Assembly: GCF_015223195.1 (NCBI RefSeq)
Contig: NZ_JADFUA010000012.1
Span: 30,585-94,584, forward strand
From: Chitinilyticum piscinae
GTDB lineage: Bacteria; Pseudomonadota; Gammaproteobacteria; Burkholderiales; Chitinibacteraceae
Reading direction: 5' to 3'
Length of the DNA: 64,000 nt
Shown: piece after piece, positions 60,670 through 64,000 of the stretch
Position numbering within the stretch: position 1 is the first letter of the stretch
Layout of the letters: each line of letters opens with the position of its first letter
The notes under the pieces: generated by a model
Seen by the model: only the letters and a program-made list of their open reading frames with translations
What the model was told of the DNA's origin: nothing
The model's database searches: none
Program-made: the position numbers and the translations under genes

Positions 60670-61940
60670 CGCTGGCTGCAGCAGGCCGGCAGGTGTGCGT
60701 GTTCGAAGGCGCGAAAACACTGGGTGGACGCGCGCGTGGTGTCGAGCTCGACGGGCGCCAGCTCGATAACGGCCAGCACATCCTGATCGGCGCCTACCGT
60801 ACGTTGCTGGGGTTAATGCAGCAGGTGGGGGTCGATGAGCGCACAGCACTGCTGCGCTTGCCGCTGACCTTGCAGCAACGTACCCCGCACGGTGATTTCC
60901 GCATGGTCGCGCCCGACTGGCCGGCGCCGCTGCATAGCCTTGGCGCCTTGCTCGGTGCGCAGGGTATCGGCTGGGGCGACAAGCTCAGTCTGGTGAAGCT
61001 GATGCTCGGCGCACAACTGGCGGGCTTCCGGCTTGCCACGGACTGCAGCGTGCTGGCCTGGCTGGAGCAGGGCGGGCAATCACCGCAGCTGATCGAGCGT
61101 TTCTGGCAGCCGCTGGTGGTGGCTGCACTCAATACGCCGCTGGAAACAGCTTCGGCGCAGATTCTGCTCAATGTGCTGCGGGATAGTCTGATGGGGGGGC
61201 GTCACGATGGCGATTTGCTCATTCCACGTGTCGATTTCACGGCCTTATTTCCGCAGCCCGCCGCAGACTGGCTGGCTGCTCGCCGCAGCGAGGTAAGGAC
61301 CAGTTGTCTGGTCCGCCGCATTGCCCGTGATGCTGCGGGCTGGCAGCTGGATGACGGCGATGAGCGTTTTGCCGCCGTGGTGCTGGCCGTTTCGCCGCAG
61401 CGGGTGGCCGATTTGTTGCCGGAGACCGCGGCGCTGGACACATTGCGGGAGCAACTTGCCGCGTTGCACTACCAGCCGATCCAGACGGTTTACCTGCAAT
61501 ATGCGCCGGACGTGCGGCTGGAGACGCCCATGCTCGGTGTTGCCGGCGGACTGTGTCAGTGGGTGTTCGATCGCGGGCAGATTCATGGTACGCCGGGTAT
61601 GCTGGCGGTCGTGCTCTCGGCGCGCGGCGACTACAGCGACTGGGATGCCACCACGCTCGCCCGGCGTGTGCACGAGGAACTCGTGCAGCATTTCGGCCTG
61701 GCAGAACCACCGCAGTGGAGTCGTGTCATTCACGAAAAGCGCGCCACCTTCGCGTGCGCAGCAAATTTGTCCCGTCCCGGAAATGCAACGGCGGTGCCGG
61801 GCCTGTGGCTGGCCGGTGATTACACTGCCGGCGGGCAAGCAGACATGACTTACCCCGCCACGCTGGAGGGCGCCGTACGCAGTGCGTGTGCTGCCGCAGA
61901 AGGGATTCTTAAGCAGCACTTTGCGGGTATCTCTTTCTAG
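60615..61940 (+). CDS. hpnE: Hydroxysqualene dehydroxylase
   Basis: 441 residues from MQRIAIIGGGYAGMAAGVSLAAAG, the FAD dinucleotide motif. Amine-oxidase-type flavoprotein: LGGRARGVELDGRQLDNGQHILIGAY and the C-terminal GLWLAGDYTAGGQADMTYPATLEGAVRSA close the FAD site. HpnE removes the hydroxyl of hydroxysqualene to give squalene. A start further upstream (GTG 60579) would overlap hpnD by 19 bases; 60615 fits the fold. Confidence 0.9.
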   Translation: MQRIAIIGGGYAGMAAGVSLAAAGRQVCVFEGAKTLGGRARGVELDGRQLDNGQHILIGAYRTLLGLMQQVGVDERTALLRLPLTLQQRTPHGDFRMVAPDWPAPLHSLGALLGAQGIGWGDKLSLVKLMLGAQLAGFRLATDCSVLAWLEQGGQSPQLIERFWQPLVVAALNTPLETASAQILLNVLRDSLMGGRHDGDLLIPRVDFTALFPQPAADWLAARRSEVRTSCLVRRIARDAAGWQLDDGDERFAAVVLAVSPQRVADLLPETAALDTLREQLAALHYQPIQTVYLQYAPDVRLETPMLGVAGGLCQWVFDRGQIHGTPGMLAVVLSARGDYSDWDATTLARRVHEELVQHFGLAEPPQWSRVIHEKRATFACAANLSRPGNATAVPGLWLAGDYTAGGQADMTYPATLEGAVRSACAAAEGILKQHFAGISF

Positions 61941-61983
61941 CCCTTTTCTGTAAAGGGGTCGAAGTCACTCGATTGATGGGTAT
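61925..61983. repeat. Direct GGGTAT pair, 53-bp class
   Basis: GGGTAT at 61925 (in the last codons of hpnE) and 61978, 53 bases apart. AGCCCTTTTCTGTAAAGGGG inside forms a CCCTTT/AAAGGG hairpin. The following 130 bases up to the serS terminator hold nothing that I can support. Confidence 0.65.
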
Positions 61984-62117
61984 GGATTGAGCTTGTTGTC
62001 TTGATTGCAGTTGTGATTATGCAGAGTGTGTGCAGTTGGGCGACTCATCGCTCCATGCACAAAGTGGGTTGCGTGGGGTGCAAAGTTCCTAGCTGGATGA
62101 ATATTTTAATAATTCAT

Positions 62118-62146
62118 AAAAGGCGCACTGGCTGGTGCGCCTTTTT
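62118..62146. terminator. Terminator after serS
   Basis: AAAAGGCGCAC / GTGCGCCTTTTT, 6-base loop; bidirectional, 17 bases past the serS stop. Confidence 0.88.
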
Positions 62147-62162
62147 GTTGTGCTAAATTTGC

Positions 62163-63686
<1,524 letters not shown>

Positions 63687-64000
63687 ATGAATCTCCGTCT
63701 GCACGGGCGCGCCCGTACCACTCCGGCTGTTCGTGCCGAAATCCAGGCCGCGCCGGGCGCCATTACCGATGCCGAACTGGCACGCCGCTATGGCGTCAGC
63801 AAGCCCACCATTGCTAAATGGCGCCGACGCAGCTCGGTGCACGATGAATCACACACCGCGCATCATCTGCAAACCACACTGACACCCGCCCAAGAGTGCG
63901 TCGTCGTCGAACTCCGCAAGCTACTGCATCTGGCCCTGGATGACTTGCTGGTTGTCGTGCGCGAATTCCTTAATCCCTCGGTCTCGCGAGCCGGCCTTGG
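63687..64000 (+). CDS. Transposase N-terminus, IS481-like, truncated by window edge
   Basis: An open frame of 104 codons starting MNLRLHGRARTTPAVRAEIQ and running off the window. ITDAELARRYGVSKPTIAKWRRR is a helix-turn-helix, and HDESHTAHHLQTTLTPAQECVVVELRKLLHLALDDLLVVVREFLNPSVSRAGL follows as in IS481-type integrase-like transposases. The DDE core would lie beyond 64000. No good ribosome site (AGGCCA). Confidence 0.72.
   Translation, partial: MNLRLHGRARTTPAVRAEIQAAPGAITDAELARRYGVSKPTIAKWRRRSSVHDESHTAHHLQTTLTPAQECVVVELRKLLHLALDDLLVVVREFLNPSVSRAGL

Overview
The window is a GC-rich (about 60 percent by eye), densely coded chromosomal segment of a betaproteobacterium, most likely of the order Neisseriales. 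The signs are an EarP plus arginine-type EF-P pair, a small DUF3460 protein, an RmpM-like OmpA protein, lolA next to rarA, and trp, his, ser and bio genes typical of a free-living prototroph. Species cannot be named from the sequence alone.

Layout. 1-4.4 kb: a glycosidase pair (partial GH125-type alpha-mannosidase and a 1018-residue clan GH-A enzyme) behind a promoter with a ROK/XylR-like palindromic operator. 4.4-7.2 kb: rarA, lolA, ompA. 7.5-17.7 kb, forward: gyrA, two hotdog thioesterases, serC, pheA, a LOG-type protein, hisC, DUF3460, earP, efp and a ferredoxin-like protein. 17.8-21.8 kb, reverse: an RTX protein with an apparently circularly permuted Spherulin-4 domain, a patatin phospholipase and an MFS/BT1-like transporter. 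21.9-23.8 kb: a hairpin-rich non-coding stretch ending in a terminator, then rtcB and a small basic ORF. 24-26.8 kb, reverse: an L,D-transpeptidase and a TPR protein that share a C-terminal domain type, and an HU protein. 27-32.6 kb: a CoA-disulfide-reductase/rhodanese protein, upp, uraA and a radical SAM protein. 32.6-34.6 kb: tRNA-Leu(GAG), a scar-like non-coding stretch, tRNA-Pro(GGG) and a decayed IS3-family element of the IS407 type. 34.8-40.4 kb, reverse: a CSD-DUF1294 protein, a HAD protein, and trp genes (trpL leader, trpE, trpG, an LprI-like gene, trpD). 40.5-54.6 kb: a diguanylate cyclase, gph, rpe, apaG, an Atm1-like ABC exporter, sdaC-sdaA, an HDOD protein, small proteins, hsp20, a YejK-type nucleoid protein, comF and bioB. 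54.9-64 kb: a chemoreceptor fused to a sugar-binding protein, aroC, an HExxH membrane protein, a lipoprotein, hpnD-hpnE, serS and the start of a second transposase.

How the genes work together. Biosynthesis dominates: serine (serC) and its breakdown (sdaCA), the shikimate branch (aroC, pheA, trpEGD), histidine (hisC), biotin (bioB) and pyrimidine salvage (upp-uraA). EarP rhamnosylates Arg32 of the EF-P encoded next to it. The clearest regulatory systems are a trp attenuator, whose 16-residue leader peptide contains Trp-Arg-Trp, and the ROK operator before the glycosidases.

Most unusual points: (1) a chemoreceptor with no periplasmic sensor and a C-terminal, probably cytoplasmic, glucose/mannose-type solute-binding domain; (2) a family of paired GGGTAT hexamers in two fixed geometries, direct with 53-bp spacing and inverted spanning exactly 49 bp, at about 17 places; (3) a Spherulin-4 barrel whose normal N-terminal strand lies at its C-terminal end inside an RTX protein; (4) a structured RNA candidate before rtcB.
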